A stretch of 64,000 bases of DNA, taken from the NCBI GenBank assembly GCA_963834705.1, contig CAWICV010000004.1, forward strand, positions 124,001-188,000. The letters are read 5' to 3'. The position numbers and the translations under genes were made by a program. This DNA is from RYN-230 sp963834705. GTDB lineage: Bacteria; Actinomycetota; Actinomycetes; Streptosporangiales; Streptosporangiaceae. The notes beneath the pieces were generated by a model. The model made no database searches. It was not told the origin of the DNA and was given only the letters and a program-made list of their open reading frames with translations. This document shows, in pieces, positions 51,108 through 59,558 of the stretch (within the stretch, counting starts at the first letter, position 1; every line of letters begins with the position of its first letter).

Positions 51108-51552
51108 CATGACGGGCTGCGCCGGTTCATCGCCGAGGCCGAGTCCGCGGCCGGCGACACCGACCCGTGGCTGGCGTTCAGCAAATTTCTGCAGCGCGTG
51201 GTGGATGCGGACGTGCACTTGCTCACCGTGCATCTGGCCGGTACCTTCACCCCCACCCCCAGAGATGCACGCCGACGCGAGGCGCGCCAACGACCTGGCT
51301 GGGGCGCTGGTCCAGCGGGCGCAGGCGGCCGGCCGGCTCCGCGCCGATGTGGTGCCGGACGACGTGGGGCTGGTGCTGGAGGGGTGCGCCTCGGTCCGGG
51401 TGCCCGATCCGGCCCGGACCCGCGAGCTGCGCCAGCGCTACCTGCGGCTGCAACTAGACGGCCTGGCCACCTCGCCGGCCCACGATCAGCTGCCCGGTCC
51501 GCCCCCAGCTGGTGACCTCAACTGGCGCTGGCAGCAGGCCCCGGCCCGCTAG
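51108..51552 (+). pseudogene. TetR-family regulator, C-terminal fragment with a frameshift
   Basis: The DNA-binding domain is gone. What remains starts HDGLRRFIAEAESAAGDTD and WLAFSKFLQRVVDADVHLL. It then shifts frame in a C-tract (CACCCCCACCCCC, ~51250) to HADARRANDLAGALVQRAQ, DVVPDDVGLVLEGCASVRV and LNWRW near the stop at 51552. This is the ligand domain of a TetR protein that probably controlled the neighbouring MFS exporter. Its 3' end overlaps the next gene on the other strand. Confidence 0.85.
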
Positions 51553-54397
51553 CGGCCGCTCCGGCGGGCAGGCGGCTGGCCAGCAGCTCGGCCAGGTGCA
51601 CCCCGCGAACGCCGGCCAGCTGGCTGGCCTGGGTCCGGCAGGAGAACCCGTCGGCCAGGTACACCGCGCCGGGTGGCGCCGCGCGCAGCGCGGGGAGCAG
51701 CGCGTTCTCCGCCACCGCGACCGACACCTCGTAGTGGCCGCGTTCCATGCCGAAGTTGCCGGCCAGCCCGCAGCAGCCGGCCAGGGTGCGCACGCTCGCC
51801 CCGGCCTGGGCCAGCAGCGCCCGGTCGGCGTCGTAGCCCATGACCGAGTAGTGGTGGCAGTGCGGCTGGGCGATGACCTCCAGGCCGGCCAGGTCAGGCG
51901 GCGCCCAGTCCGGGCCCGGGCCGGCCGGCGGCGGCGCGGTGAGCAGCTCGGCCAGCGTCCGGGTGGCGCCGGCCACCGCCGCCGCCCGCGGCTCCCCGGG
52001 GAACAGGCCGGCCAGGTCGGAGCGGAGCACCGCGGTGCAGGACGGCTCCAGGCCGACGATCGGGGTGCCCGCTTCGGCGTACGGCCCGAGGGTGGCCAGC
52101 AGCCGGCTCAGCCGCCGCCGCGCGCCGTCCAGCTGCCCGGTGCTGATCCAGGTCAGCCCGCAGCAGGCCGGACCGCCCGGGATGATCACCTGGTACCCGG
52201 CGCCGCGCAGCACGGCCAGCGCCGCCGCCACGACCCCGGGGTCGAAACCGTCGCTGAACGAGTCCGCCCACAGCACGACCGTGCGCCCCGCACCGGCCGC
52301 TGCGCTGTCCCCGGCCGCACCCCGGGCCGCCGCCGACCGGCGGAACGGCACCGCCGCGAACCTGGGGATCGAGCGCCGCCGGTCCATCCCGCCCGCGGTG
52401 AGCACCGCCGCCGCCACCGGCCGGGCGCTCAGCACCGCGTTGACCAGCCCGGGCGCGATCCCGGCCCACCGGGACCAGCGCGGCAGCCAGCCCAGCGCGT
52501 AGTGCGAGCGCGGCCGCAGCCGGCGCCGGTAGGCCCGGTAGCTGACCTCGGCCTTGTACTGCGCCATGTCCACCCCGGCCGGGCAGTCGGTCGAGCACGC
52601 CTTGCAGGACAGGCACAGATCCAGCACCTCGCGCACCTCGGGCGCGCGCCAGCCGCCGGTCACCAGCCGGCCGGCCGCCATCTCCTGCAGCACCCGGGCC
52701 CGGCCCCGGGTGGAGTCCTTCTCGTCCCGGGTGGCCAGGTAGGACGGGCACATGAAGCCGGCCGAGTCGGCCCGGCACTTGCCCACCCCGACGCAGCGGT
52801 GCACCGCCGTGGTGAAGTCGCCGCTGTCCTCGCCGAACGCGAAGCCGCCCCGCCGGGGCAGCGCCGCGGCACCGGGCCGGCGCAGGTCCGCGTCCACCGG
52901 CCGGGGCCGCACCAGCACCCCCGGATTCAGCAGATCCGCCGGATCAAGCAACTGCTTGAAATTACTGAACGCCAGTACCGCCGGCTCGGAGTACATCACG
53001 CGCAGCAGCTCGCTGCGGGCCCGGCCATCGCCGTGTTCCCCGGACAGTGACCCGCCGTGCGCGGTGACCAGATGGGCGGCGTCGGTCAGGAAGCGGCGCA
53101 GCAGGCCGGCGCCGTCCGGGTGGTCCAGCGGGAAGTCGATCCGGACGTGCACACAGCCGTCGCCGAAGTGCCCGTAGAGCAGGCCGTCCAGCGAGTACGA
53201 GCCGAGCAGGGCGCGGAACTCGCGCAGGTAGCCGCCCAGCCGCCCGGGCGGCACGGCGGCGTCCTCCCAGCCCGGCCAGGCCTGCTGGTTGTCCGGGGTC
53301 CGGCCGCCCAGGCCGGCGCCGTCCTCACGGACCCGCCACAGCGCCGCCGCCGCCGGGCCCGCGGGCAGCACCGCGGCGTCGACCGCGTCGGCGTTCTTGA
53401 CCATGGCCCCGGCCAGCGCGACCGCCCCGGCCGGCGACTCGCCGCCGACCTGCACCATCAGCCAGGCGCCGCCAGCCGGCAGGTCCGGCACCCGGGCCGG
53501 GCCCGTGCGGCGGCGCACCACATCGATCAGCCGGGCGTCCAGGCCCTCCAGGGCGAGCGGCGCGTGCTTCAGCACGGCGGGCACCGCGTCGGCCGCGGCG
53601 GCCACGTCGGGGTAGCCGAGCACGGCCAGCGCGTAAGCCGCCGGCATCGGGACCAGCCGGACCGTGGCGCCCAGCATGGTGACCACGGTGCCTTCCGTGC
53701 CGGCCAGCGCCTTGGCCAGGTCGGCCCGGTGCTCCGGCAGCAGGTGCTCCAGCGAGTAGCCGGACACCTGGCGGCGCAGCCGGCCGAACTCGGTGCGGAT
53801 GAGGTTGAGGTTCGCGCTGACCAGCGCGTCCAGATCGGGCACCGGGTCCAGGCCGCGCCCGGCCGTGAACCGCCGCCCGGTGCCGTCGATGACGTCCAGT
53901 TCCAGCACGTTGTCCGCGGTCCGGCCGTAGGCCAGCGCATGCGCGCCGCACGCGTTGTTGCCGATCATCCCGCCCAGTGTGGCCCGGGACCAGGTGGACG
54001 GCACGGGGCCGAAGCGCAGCCGGTGCGGCCGGGCCGCGTCCTGCAGCGTGGCCAGGACGGCTCCCGGCTCGACCCGGGCCGTGCCGGCCTGCGGGTCGAT
54101 GTCCAGCACCCGGTTCAAGTGCCGGGAGGTGTCCAGCACGATCCCGGGGCCGACCGCATTGCCGGCGATCGACGTCCCGGCGCCGCGGGTGGTCAGCGGC
54201 GTCCCGGTGCGCCGGGATACCTCGGCGGCGGCCAATATGTCTTCGGTGTCCCGCGGGAAGACGACGACCGCGGGCACCACCCGGTAATTGGAGGCGTCGC
54301 TGGAGTATTCGGCCCGGCGGCGGGCGGAGTCATCTACCCCGCCCTGCACCACCGAGCGCAGTGCCCGGGCGATGTCGGCTGGATCCACGCTTGCCAT
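51518..54397 (-). CDS. FAD-linked and Fe-S-containing 2-hydroxyacid dehydrogenase (D-lactate dehydrogenase-like)
   Basis: A 959-aa fusion of a GlcD-like flavin domain and a GlcF-like iron-sulfur domain. The FAD site is LTTRGAGTSIAGNAVGPGI with GGMIGNNACGAHALAYG (residues ~70-160). The substrate-domain His residues are in YGHFGDGCVHVRI and SGEHGDGRAR. The ferredoxin-like part has CVGVGKCRADSAGFMCPSY and CLSCKACSTDCPAGVD. Two CCG motifs follow (GGPACCGLTW, LAGCCGLAGNFG). Such enzymes oxidise D-lactate or related 2-hydroxyacids and pass electrons to quinone at the membrane. It is monocistronic, and its first bases face a small convergent-spaced gene upstream. Confidence 0.92.
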   Translation of the reverse strand: MASVDPADIARALRSVVQGGVDDSARRRAEYSSDASNYRVVPAVVVFPRDTEDILAAAEVSRRTGTPLTTRGAGTSIAGNAVGPGIVLDTSRHLNRVLDIDPQAGTARVEPGAVLATLQDAARPHRLRFGPVPSTWSRATLGGMIGNNACGAHALAYGRTADNVLELDVIDGTGRRFTAGRGLDPVPDLDALVSANLNLIRTEFGRLRRQVSGYSLEHLLPEHRADLAKALAGTEGTVVTMLGATVRLVPMPAAYALAVLGYPDVAAAADAVPAVLKHAPLALEGLDARLIDVVRRRTGPARVPDLPAGGAWLMVQVGGESPAGAVALAGAMVKNADAVDAAVLPAGPAAAALWRVREDGAGLGGRTPDNQQAWPGWEDAAVPPGRLGGYLREFRALLGSYSLDGLLYGHFGDGCVHVRIDFPLDHPDGAGLLRRFLTDAAHLVTAHGGSLSGEHGDGRARSELLRVMYSEPAVLAFSNFKQLLDPADLLNPGVLVRPRPVDADLRRPGAAALPRRGGFAFGEDSGDFTTAVHRCVGVGKCRADSAGFMCPSYLATRDEKDSTRGRARVLQEMAAGRLVTGGWRAPEVREVLDLCLSCKACSTDCPAGVDMAQYKAEVSYRAYRRRLRPRSHYALGWLPRWSRWAGIAPGLVNAVLSARPVAAAVLTAGGMDRRRSIPRFAAVPFRRSAAARGAAGDSAAAGAGRTVVLWADSFSDGFDPGVVAAALAVLRGAGYQVIIPGGPACCGLTWISTGQLDGARRRLSRLLATLGPYAEAGTPIVGLEPSCTAVLRSDLAGLFPGEPRAAAVAGATRTLAELLTAPPPAGPGPDWAPPDLAGLEVIAQPHCHHYSVMGYDADRALLAQAGASVRTLAGCCGLAGNFGMERGHYEVSVAVAENALLPALRAAPPGAVYLADGFSCRTQASQLAGVRGVHLAELLASRLPAGAAASGPGPAASAS

Positions 54398-54465
54398 CCT
54401 GCCGTGCCCGGGGCACTGCGCCGCGCGGCACCCCGGCTGGGGACTACCTGCGCTCTACCGGCGCT

Positions 54466-54636
54466 CTACCGGCGCCAGCGCCAGCCGGCCCCGACCCCGA
54501 TGAGGTGCAGGGACAGGCAGACCAGGCCCAGCAGCATCAGGCTGGTCACGCTGAAGATGGCGTTGCTGACCGCCACGCCGGCCGCATTGATGATGAACGC
54601 AATGGCAAAGAGAACGGCTGCGATGAATCCCAGCAT
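54466..54636 (-). CDS. Small two-helix membrane protein, 56 aa
   Basis: A short gene with a perfect ribosome binding site (AGGAGGAT, 6 nt before the ATG). The protein has two hydrophobic stretches, FIAAVLFAIAFIINAAGVAV and SLMLLGLVCLSLHLIGVGA, and a basic end WRWRR. This is the layout of small actinobacterial envelope proteins of unknown role. It lies upstream of the dehydrogenase gene on the same strand and is divergent from the anchored protein gene. The strong start signal makes it a real gene despite its size. Confidence 0.75.
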   Translation of the reverse strand: MLGFIAAVLFAIAFIINAAGVAVSNAIFSVTSLMLLGLVCLSLHLIGVGAGWRWRR

Positions 54637-54764
54637 GGGTCATCCTCCTGTTAGTGGTGCGGCTGAAATGTGCGTCGGAATGCGGCCTGGCAGGTACCCG
54701 GGCGAACCGGGTTAAACCACGGAATGGCGCATCATCGGTGGTTAGGCGGGCACTTATCCCGGTC

Positions 54765-55520
54765 ATGGCAGCAGATCCCGTACCTGGTGTTCCCGGCCGC
54801 GGCGGCCGGCTGACCGCGGTGCCGTGGTGGGCCTGGTTCGCCGCCGCGGCCGTGCTCGTCGTGGTGCTGGTGACCGTGCTGGCGGCGGCCCGGTTCCGGG
54901 GCCGCCCGGGCGCGGTCTCGGTATCGGTCCACGCCGCCTCGGTCTCCACCGTGGTGTTCGACGGGCCGCCCGGCCAGCTGTCCATTTCCGGCGTCACCCG
55001 GGGCGGGCAGGTCATGCTGACCGGCCAGATGCACTGGGTGCCCGGGCACCGGGCCGCGGTCGCCATCGGGCCACGGCAGTCTGGGCACCTGCTGCGGCTC
55101 GGCTACCGGTGTGCGGCCGGCAGCCCATGCACCGGCCACCTCCGGCTGACGCTGCCGGAACGCACCGCCCTGGTGCTGAACCAGCCCTCGGGTCACGTGG
55201 TCATGGACCGGCTGGCCGGGCGGCTCCGGATCAACGCACGCAGCGTCAACGTCAGCGCGTCGGCGCTGCGCTCACCGGCGCTGACCGCGGTGATCACCTC
55301 GGGGCACCTGAGCGCGGCCTTCCTCACGCCGCCCCGCCAGCTCGGCCTGACGCTACTGTCCGCCCAGGCCACGGTGGTGCTGCCGCGTGGCGCGGCGTAC
55401 CGGCTGAGCCAGCAGGTCAGCGGCGGCTACCTGCACGCGGGCGTGGCCCAGTCGCCCACCGCCAGCCGGACGATCCGCGCGCAGATCACCTCGGGGGAAC
55501 TCGAGCTGGTCACCCGCTAG
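54765..55520 (+). CDS. Membrane-anchored surface protein of DUF4097/adhesin-like type
   Basis: A 251-aa protein with one N-terminal membrane helix (WWAWFAAAAVLVVVLVTVLA) and an outward domain of short beta strands. Examples are LTLPERTALVLNQPSGHVVM, GRLRINARSVNVSASALRS and TVVLPRGAAYRLSQQVSGG. The repeated strand pattern is that of the beta-helical DUF4097 family, often found with envelope stress systems. The ATG at 54765 is preferred because the frame before it reads poorly. No partner genes are visible. Confidence 0.7.
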   Translation: MAADPVPGVPGRGGRLTAVPWWAWFAAAAVLVVVLVTVLAAARFRGRPGAVSVSVHAASVSTVVFDGPPGQLSISGVTRGGQVMLTGQMHWVPGHRAAVAIGPRQSGHLLRLGYRCAAGSPCTGHLRLTLPERTALVLNQPSGHVVMDRLAGRLRINARSVNVSASALRSPALTAVITSGHLSAAFLTPPRQLGLTLLSAQATVVLPRGAAYRLSQQVSGGYLHAGVAQSPTASRTIRAQITSGELELVTR

Positions 55521-55629
55521 CCCCGGCGCGGGCGCGCAGCCAGCTGGGGAACTCGGTGGCCACGATGCGCTCGCCGTGCACGCCATCGTCGTCCTTTCCG
55601 CGGAGCAGGCCGGCCTGGGCCGCCCGCGT
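55510..55629 (-). pseudogene. Unidentified C-terminal gene fragment
   Basis: After an in-frame TAA the minus strand reads AAQAGLLRGKDDDGVHGER and IVATEFPSWLRARAGA to a TGA. It has natural amino-acid use but no start and only 39 codons, so it is probably the tail of a lost gene. The parent family is not recognised. Confidence 0.4.
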
Positions 55630-55634
55630 TTACG

Positions 55635-56040
55635 CTACGCCGCCTCCGCTGCGTCCTCGGCGTCCGGCGCCGCGGGCACTTTGGCGGCGTGCTCCTCGTG
55701 CACGTACCGCTTGCCGCGCAGCAGCGAGGCGACGGCCGCGATCAGGCAGGCCGCGATGGCGAAGTCGAACGCGATGGACAGGCCCTGCGAGAAGGCGGGC
55801 GCAATCAGCGACGGGAAGAAGCTGCGCCCGGTCAGGTAGGCGGCGTGGCTGGCGGGCAGCTTGGTGATGGCGTGCCCGAGCAGGGTCTGCACCGGGTTGT
55901 ACCCGAGCAGCGCGGCGAACATAACCGAGACGGGCGGCAGCGCGGCGACCCGGGCCGCGTCGGCGCGCGGCACGCCCTGGGCGATCAGGCCGTGGCTGAG
56001 CGCGGCCGGCAACAGCGCAACGCGGCCAGATAATCCCGGC
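55635..56040 (-). pseudogene. C-terminal fragment of a DHA2-type MFS exporter
   Basis: About 125 residues remain. AALPPVSVMFAALLGYNPVQ and SFFPSLIAPAFSQGLSIAF are followed by FAIAACLIAAVASLLRGKRY and VHEEH, the last helices and tail of 14-helix EmrB/QacA-type drug exporters. The first ~11 helices are missing. The frame begins at a junction near 56040 with no ribosome binding site, so it cannot be functional. Confidence 0.8.
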
Positions 56041-56080
56041 GGCGGCCGGTGCCGCCCGCCACGGCACCGTGGCCGTGTGC

Positions 56081-56470
56081 TTAGCGGACCAGATCGTCGA
56101 ACAGCCGGGCCAGTTCCGCGGCCGGGTCGATGGTCAGGCCGCTGTGCACCGGGCCGGGCTGCACGATCGTGCTGCGCGGCGCGGTCAGCCAGCGGAACCG
56201 CACGCCCGGCGGCTCCTCGGCCGGGCGGCCCGCGTGGCAGCCTTCCTCCACCGCGGTCAGCGCGGCCAGCACGGCGGCCACGTCAACGCCCGGGTCCAGC
56301 GCCTGCAGCCGGCCGGTGTTCAGCTCGATCTGGCAGCCCAGGAACCGGGGCTGCTGCGAGTACAGGATGACGCCCGCGTTGATCGCCTCGCCCCGCTCGA
56401 CCCGGGGCACCACCCGGATCAGCGCGTACTCGAACGGCTCGGCGCTGGCCGCCGCGCCCGTGCCCGTCAC
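56081..56470 (-). CDS. DUF3037 domain protein
   Basis: A 129-aa protein of the DUF3037 family: FEYALIRVVPRVERGEAINAG, GVILYSQQPRFLGCQIEL and RFRWLTAPRSTIVQPGPVHSG. DUF3037 genes are regularly next to HipA-like kinase genes, as here: its ATG overlaps the kinase stop by 4 nt (ATGA). It may bind or modulate the kinase, but this is not proven. Confidence 0.88.
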   Translation of the reverse strand: MTGTGAAASAEPFEYALIRVVPRVERGEAINAGVILYSQQPRFLGCQIELNTGRLQALDPGVDVAAVLAALTAVEEGCHAGRPAEEPPGVRFRWLTAPRSTIVQPGPVHSGLTIDPAAELARLFDDLVR

Positions 56471-57204
56471 CGGATCACCTCCAGCACCTGCGGTGCGCGC
56501 TGTAGTAGATGGCTGACATAGTCCTCCGGGCGCCCGTCGCCGAGCCAGCCGGCCGGCACCAGCCCGGTGACTTGGCCGAGCAGGCCGGCCGTGATCCGCG
56601 GCGCGAGTGCCTGATGCGCCTCGGCCAGCCGGGTCGCGGCCGGGCGCAGCACATGATCCTTGGCGTCGAACGGGGCCAGCGGGTTGGCGGTCGGCCAGTT
56701 GTGCTGGAAGTACAGCGCCGAACCATGGTCGATCAGCCAGATGTCGCCGTGCCAGACCAGCAGGTTCGGGTTCCGCCAGGTCCGGTCCACATTCTGGACC
56801 AGGGCGTCGAACCAGAGCAGCTGGCTGGCGAAGTCCGGGTCGGCCGCCCAGCCGGCCGGGTCGAAGCCCGCCGACCCGGGCAGGAAGTCCACCGCCAGGT
56901 TCAGCCCGGTGCTGGCCCGGAGCAGATCCTGGATCTCCGGGTCGGGCTCGCTGCTGGCGATCCGCGGGTCCAGGTCGGCCAGCGCCAGCTCGGGGGTGCG
57001 CAGCCCGAGCTGGCGGGCCAGCTCACCGCCGATGATCTCGGCCACCAGCGCCTTAGCCCCCTGCCCCGCGCCGCGGAACTTGAGCACGTAGGTGCCCAGG
57101 TTGTCCGCCTCGACCAGGGCAGGCAGCGACCCACCCTCGCGCAGCGGCGTGACGTAGCGGATCACGCTCACCTGTTCCAGCACGCCGGCCAGGCTACCGG
57201 CCAC
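56467..57204 (-). CDS. HipA-like kinase
   Basis: A 245-aa compact member of the HipA/PI3K-like kinase group. The nucleotide-binding part has YVLKFRGAGQGAKALVAEII with a Lys for ATP, then GGELARQLGLRTPELAL. The catalytic Asp and metal site are in FDALVQNVDRTWRNPNLL and WLIDHGSALYFQHNW. Compared with the toxin HipA (~440 aa) it lacks the N-terminal subdomain. The partner is DUF3037 rather than HipB, so this is not a standard toxin-antitoxin pair. The GTG start lies in the spacer shared with a PIN fragment. Confidence 0.82.
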   Translation of the reverse strand: MAGSLAGVLEQVSVIRYVTPLREGGSLPALVEADNLGTYVLKFRGAGQGAKALVAEIIGGELARQLGLRTPELALADLDPRIASSEPDPEIQDLLRASTGLNLAVDFLPGSAGFDPAGWAADPDFASQLLWFDALVQNVDRTWRNPNLLVWHGDIWLIDHGSALYFQHNWPTANPLAPFDAKDHVLRPAATRLAEAHQALAPRITAGLLGQVTGLVPAGWLGDGRPEDYVSHLLQRAPQVLEVIR

Positions 57205-57242
57205 CTGGCCAGCTCGCGGATGACGCGCACTGTCAGCACCGG

Positions 57243-57420
57243 TTAATAATCACGCGCGACAGCAAGATCACCGAGAATCAGAACGAGATCAACGCCGTTC
57301 GCGAGAACGGCGCGAAGATGGTGGCTCTCAACCAGCGGGACGCCGGGACGAAGTGGGGCCAGCTCGAGATGTTCATGACGCGGTGGCGCGACATACCGCG
57401 CCCCCCTGGTCATTCTGCAC
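57243..57420 (+). pseudogene. PIN-like ribonuclease toxin fragment (VapC-like C-terminus)
   Basis: One frame reads IITRDSKITENQNEINAVR, GAKMVALNQRDAGTKWGQ and LEMFMTRWRDI, the conserved C-terminal part of a PIN-like domain family in actinobacteria. The first acidic residues and the fold's N-terminal half are missing, and the end runs out of register. I read it as the remnant of a toxin gene. The rest of the 57205-57549 spacer holds only the ribosome binding site of the amine oxidase. Confidence 0.65.
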
Positions 57421-57549
57421 GCGCTCATTGTGACCTCCAGGCTGATCCGTGGGAAGGCCCATTCCGGCTGGTCGCGACAGATGACGGAAGCCCGGTGCGG
57501 ACGGCACAGTTGGGGGCAGGGCCCGCGGCCACGACTGGAGGCATATTCG

Positions 57550-59484
57550 GTGAGCACCTCGGAGCAGACCAGGCCGGCTAATCATCCGCTCGACCCGCTG
57601 ACCGCCGGCGAGTTCCGGCAGGCGGCAGCGATCCTGTGGCGCGACCGTGGTGTTGGCCCACGGTGGCGGTTCGCCTCGATCGAACTCCATGAGCCCAGCA
57701 AGGAGGCGCTGCGCGTGGTGCAGCCCGGCGCACCGCTGGCCCGCGAGGCGCTAGTGGTGTGCTGGGACCGGGACACCGGCCAGGCCCACCGCGCGGTGGT
57801 GTCGCTGACCAGCGACAGCGTGCTCAGCTGGACGGCGCTGCCGGGCCAGCAGCCGAACATCACCGTGGACGAATGGCACGAGTGCGACGAGATGCTGCAC
57901 GCCGACCCAGCGCTGGCCGAGGCGCTGTCCCGGCGCGGCATCACCGACCTGTCCCGGGTCCTCACCGACCTGTGGGCCTACCCGGCGGCGACGATCCCGC
58001 CGCAGTACCGCGGGCTGCGGCTGGGCTGGGCCGACGTCTGGTACCGGGGCAGCGACCAGGGCAACCCGTACGCGCACCACCTGAGCGGGCTGCACCCGAT
58101 CGTGGACCTCAACCGGATGGCGCTGCTGGAGATCGAGGACGACTTCGACCCGGCGACCTCACCCGGGCTGCCTGAGGTCATGGGCGAGTACCTGCCCAAA
58201 CTGATCCCGCAGCCGCTGCGGGACGTCGCACCGCTGGAAATCAGCCAGCCCGCGGGCGTTTCGTTCAATCTGAAAGGTCACGAGCTCAGCTGGCAGAACT
58301 GGCAGATGCGGCTGGGGTTCAACTACCGCGAAGGGCTGGTCCTGCACACGGTCGGATTCCAGGACGCGGGGCGGCTGCGGCCAGTCGCGCACCGGCTGTC
58401 GTTCGCCGAGATGGTGGTGCCGTACCGGGACGCGACCATCGATCACTACCGGCGCACCGCGTTCGACATCGGCGAGTGGGGGCTCGGCTTCATGACCACC
58501 TCGCTGGAGCGCGGCTGCGACTGCCTGGGCGAGATCACCTACCTGGACGCGGTGGTGCACGACTCGGCCGGTGAGCCCCACCTCATCCGGCACGCCATCT
58601 GCATCCACGAGGAAGACAGCGGGGTGCTGTGGAAGCACGTGGATCACATGTTCGGCGCGGAGGTCCGGCGGGCCCGGCGGCTGGTGGTGTCGTTCCACGT
58701 CACGGTGGCGAACTACGAGTACCTGGTGTACTGGCGCTTCTACCAGGACGGCAACATCGAATGTGAGGTCCGGGCCACCGGCATCATGGTCACCTCGAAC
58801 TTCCCGGCCGGGCAGCAGCCGCCGTACGGCACGCTGGTGGACGAGCGCACCTACGCGCCCTTCCACCAGCACTTCATCGTGGCCCGGCTGGACCTCGACG
58901 TGGACGGCCCCGGCAACACCGTGTACGCGGTGGACTCGGAACCGCTCCGGGCCAGTGAGGACGACCCATACCAGCTCGGGCTGGTGCTGCGGCAGACGCC
59001 GCTGCGCACCGAGACCGAGGGGCAGCAGGACTACGACTGGCACACCCAGCGCAGCTGGAAGGTGGTCAACGACACCGCCCGCAACGGCCTGGGCACCCCG
59101 GTCGGCTACAAGCTGGTGCCCGGCGGGTGCTTCCCGCCCATGTTCGACGCCGACTCCCCGGTGCTGGAGCGGGCCCGGGCCATCGGGCACACACTGTGGG
59201 TCACCCCGTACCACCCAGACGAGCGGTGGCCGTGCGGCGAGTTCCCCACGTTCGCGGTCACCGACTCCGGGCTGGGCGCGTGGACCGCGCAGAACCGGCC
59301 GATCGAGAACACCGACGTCGTGCTGTGGTACGTGTTCGGCATTCATCACCTGACCCGGCCGGAGGACTGGCCGGTCATGCCGGTGGACACGGTCTCGTTC
59401 TGGCTCAAGCCATCCGGGTTCTTCGACCGCAACCCCGCACTCGACGTGCCGCCGGACCGCCCCAGCCACGGGGACCAGGACTGA
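57550..59484 (+). CDS. Copper-containing primary amine oxidase
   Basis: A 644-aa enzyme that oxidises primary amines to aldehydes with hydrogen peroxide and ammonia as products. The cofactor-forming Tyr is in VTVANYEYLVYW (N-Y-E-Y, turned into topaquinone). The catalytic base Asp is in HYRRTAFDIGEWGLGFM. Copper ligands are HQHFIVARLDLDVDG and the later His in GIHHLTRPEDWPVMP. There is no signal peptide, so it is cytoplasmic like other actinobacterial histamine/phenethylamine oxidases. The GTG at 57550 is chosen because TGGAGG lies 8 nt before it and the length then equals the family's usual ~640. Confidence 0.93.
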   Translation: MSTSEQTRPANHPLDPLTAGEFRQAAAILWRDRGVGPRWRFASIELHEPSKEALRVVQPGAPLAREALVVCWDRDTGQAHRAVVSLTSDSVLSWTALPGQQPNITVDEWHECDEMLHADPALAEALSRRGITDLSRVLTDLWAYPAATIPPQYRGLRLGWADVWYRGSDQGNPYAHHLSGLHPIVDLNRMALLEIEDDFDPATSPGLPEVMGEYLPKLIPQPLRDVAPLEISQPAGVSFNLKGHELSWQNWQMRLGFNYREGLVLHTVGFQDAGRLRPVAHRLSFAEMVVPYRDATIDHYRRTAFDIGEWGLGFMTTSLERGCDCLGEITYLDAVVHDSAGEPHLIRHAICIHEEDSGVLWKHVDHMFGAEVRRARRLVVSFHVTVANYEYLVYWRFYQDGNIECEVRATGIMVTSNFPAGQQPPYGTLVDERTYAPFHQHFIVARLDLDVDGPGNTVYAVDSEPLRASEDDPYQLGLVLRQTPLRTETEGQQDYDWHTQRSWKVVNDTARNGLGTPVGYKLVPGGCFPPMFDADSPVLERARAIGHTLWVTPYHPDERWPCGEFPTFAVTDSGLGAWTAQNRPIENTDVVLWYVFGIHHLTRPEDWPVMPVDTVSFWLKPSGFFDRNPALDVPPDRPSHGDQD

Positions 59485-59558
59485 GCACAGGCCAGCCGTA
59501 AGGATTCGGTGATCACGGTCCGGCCAGGTCAGCATGGACCCGCCGGTAGGCTGGGGCG

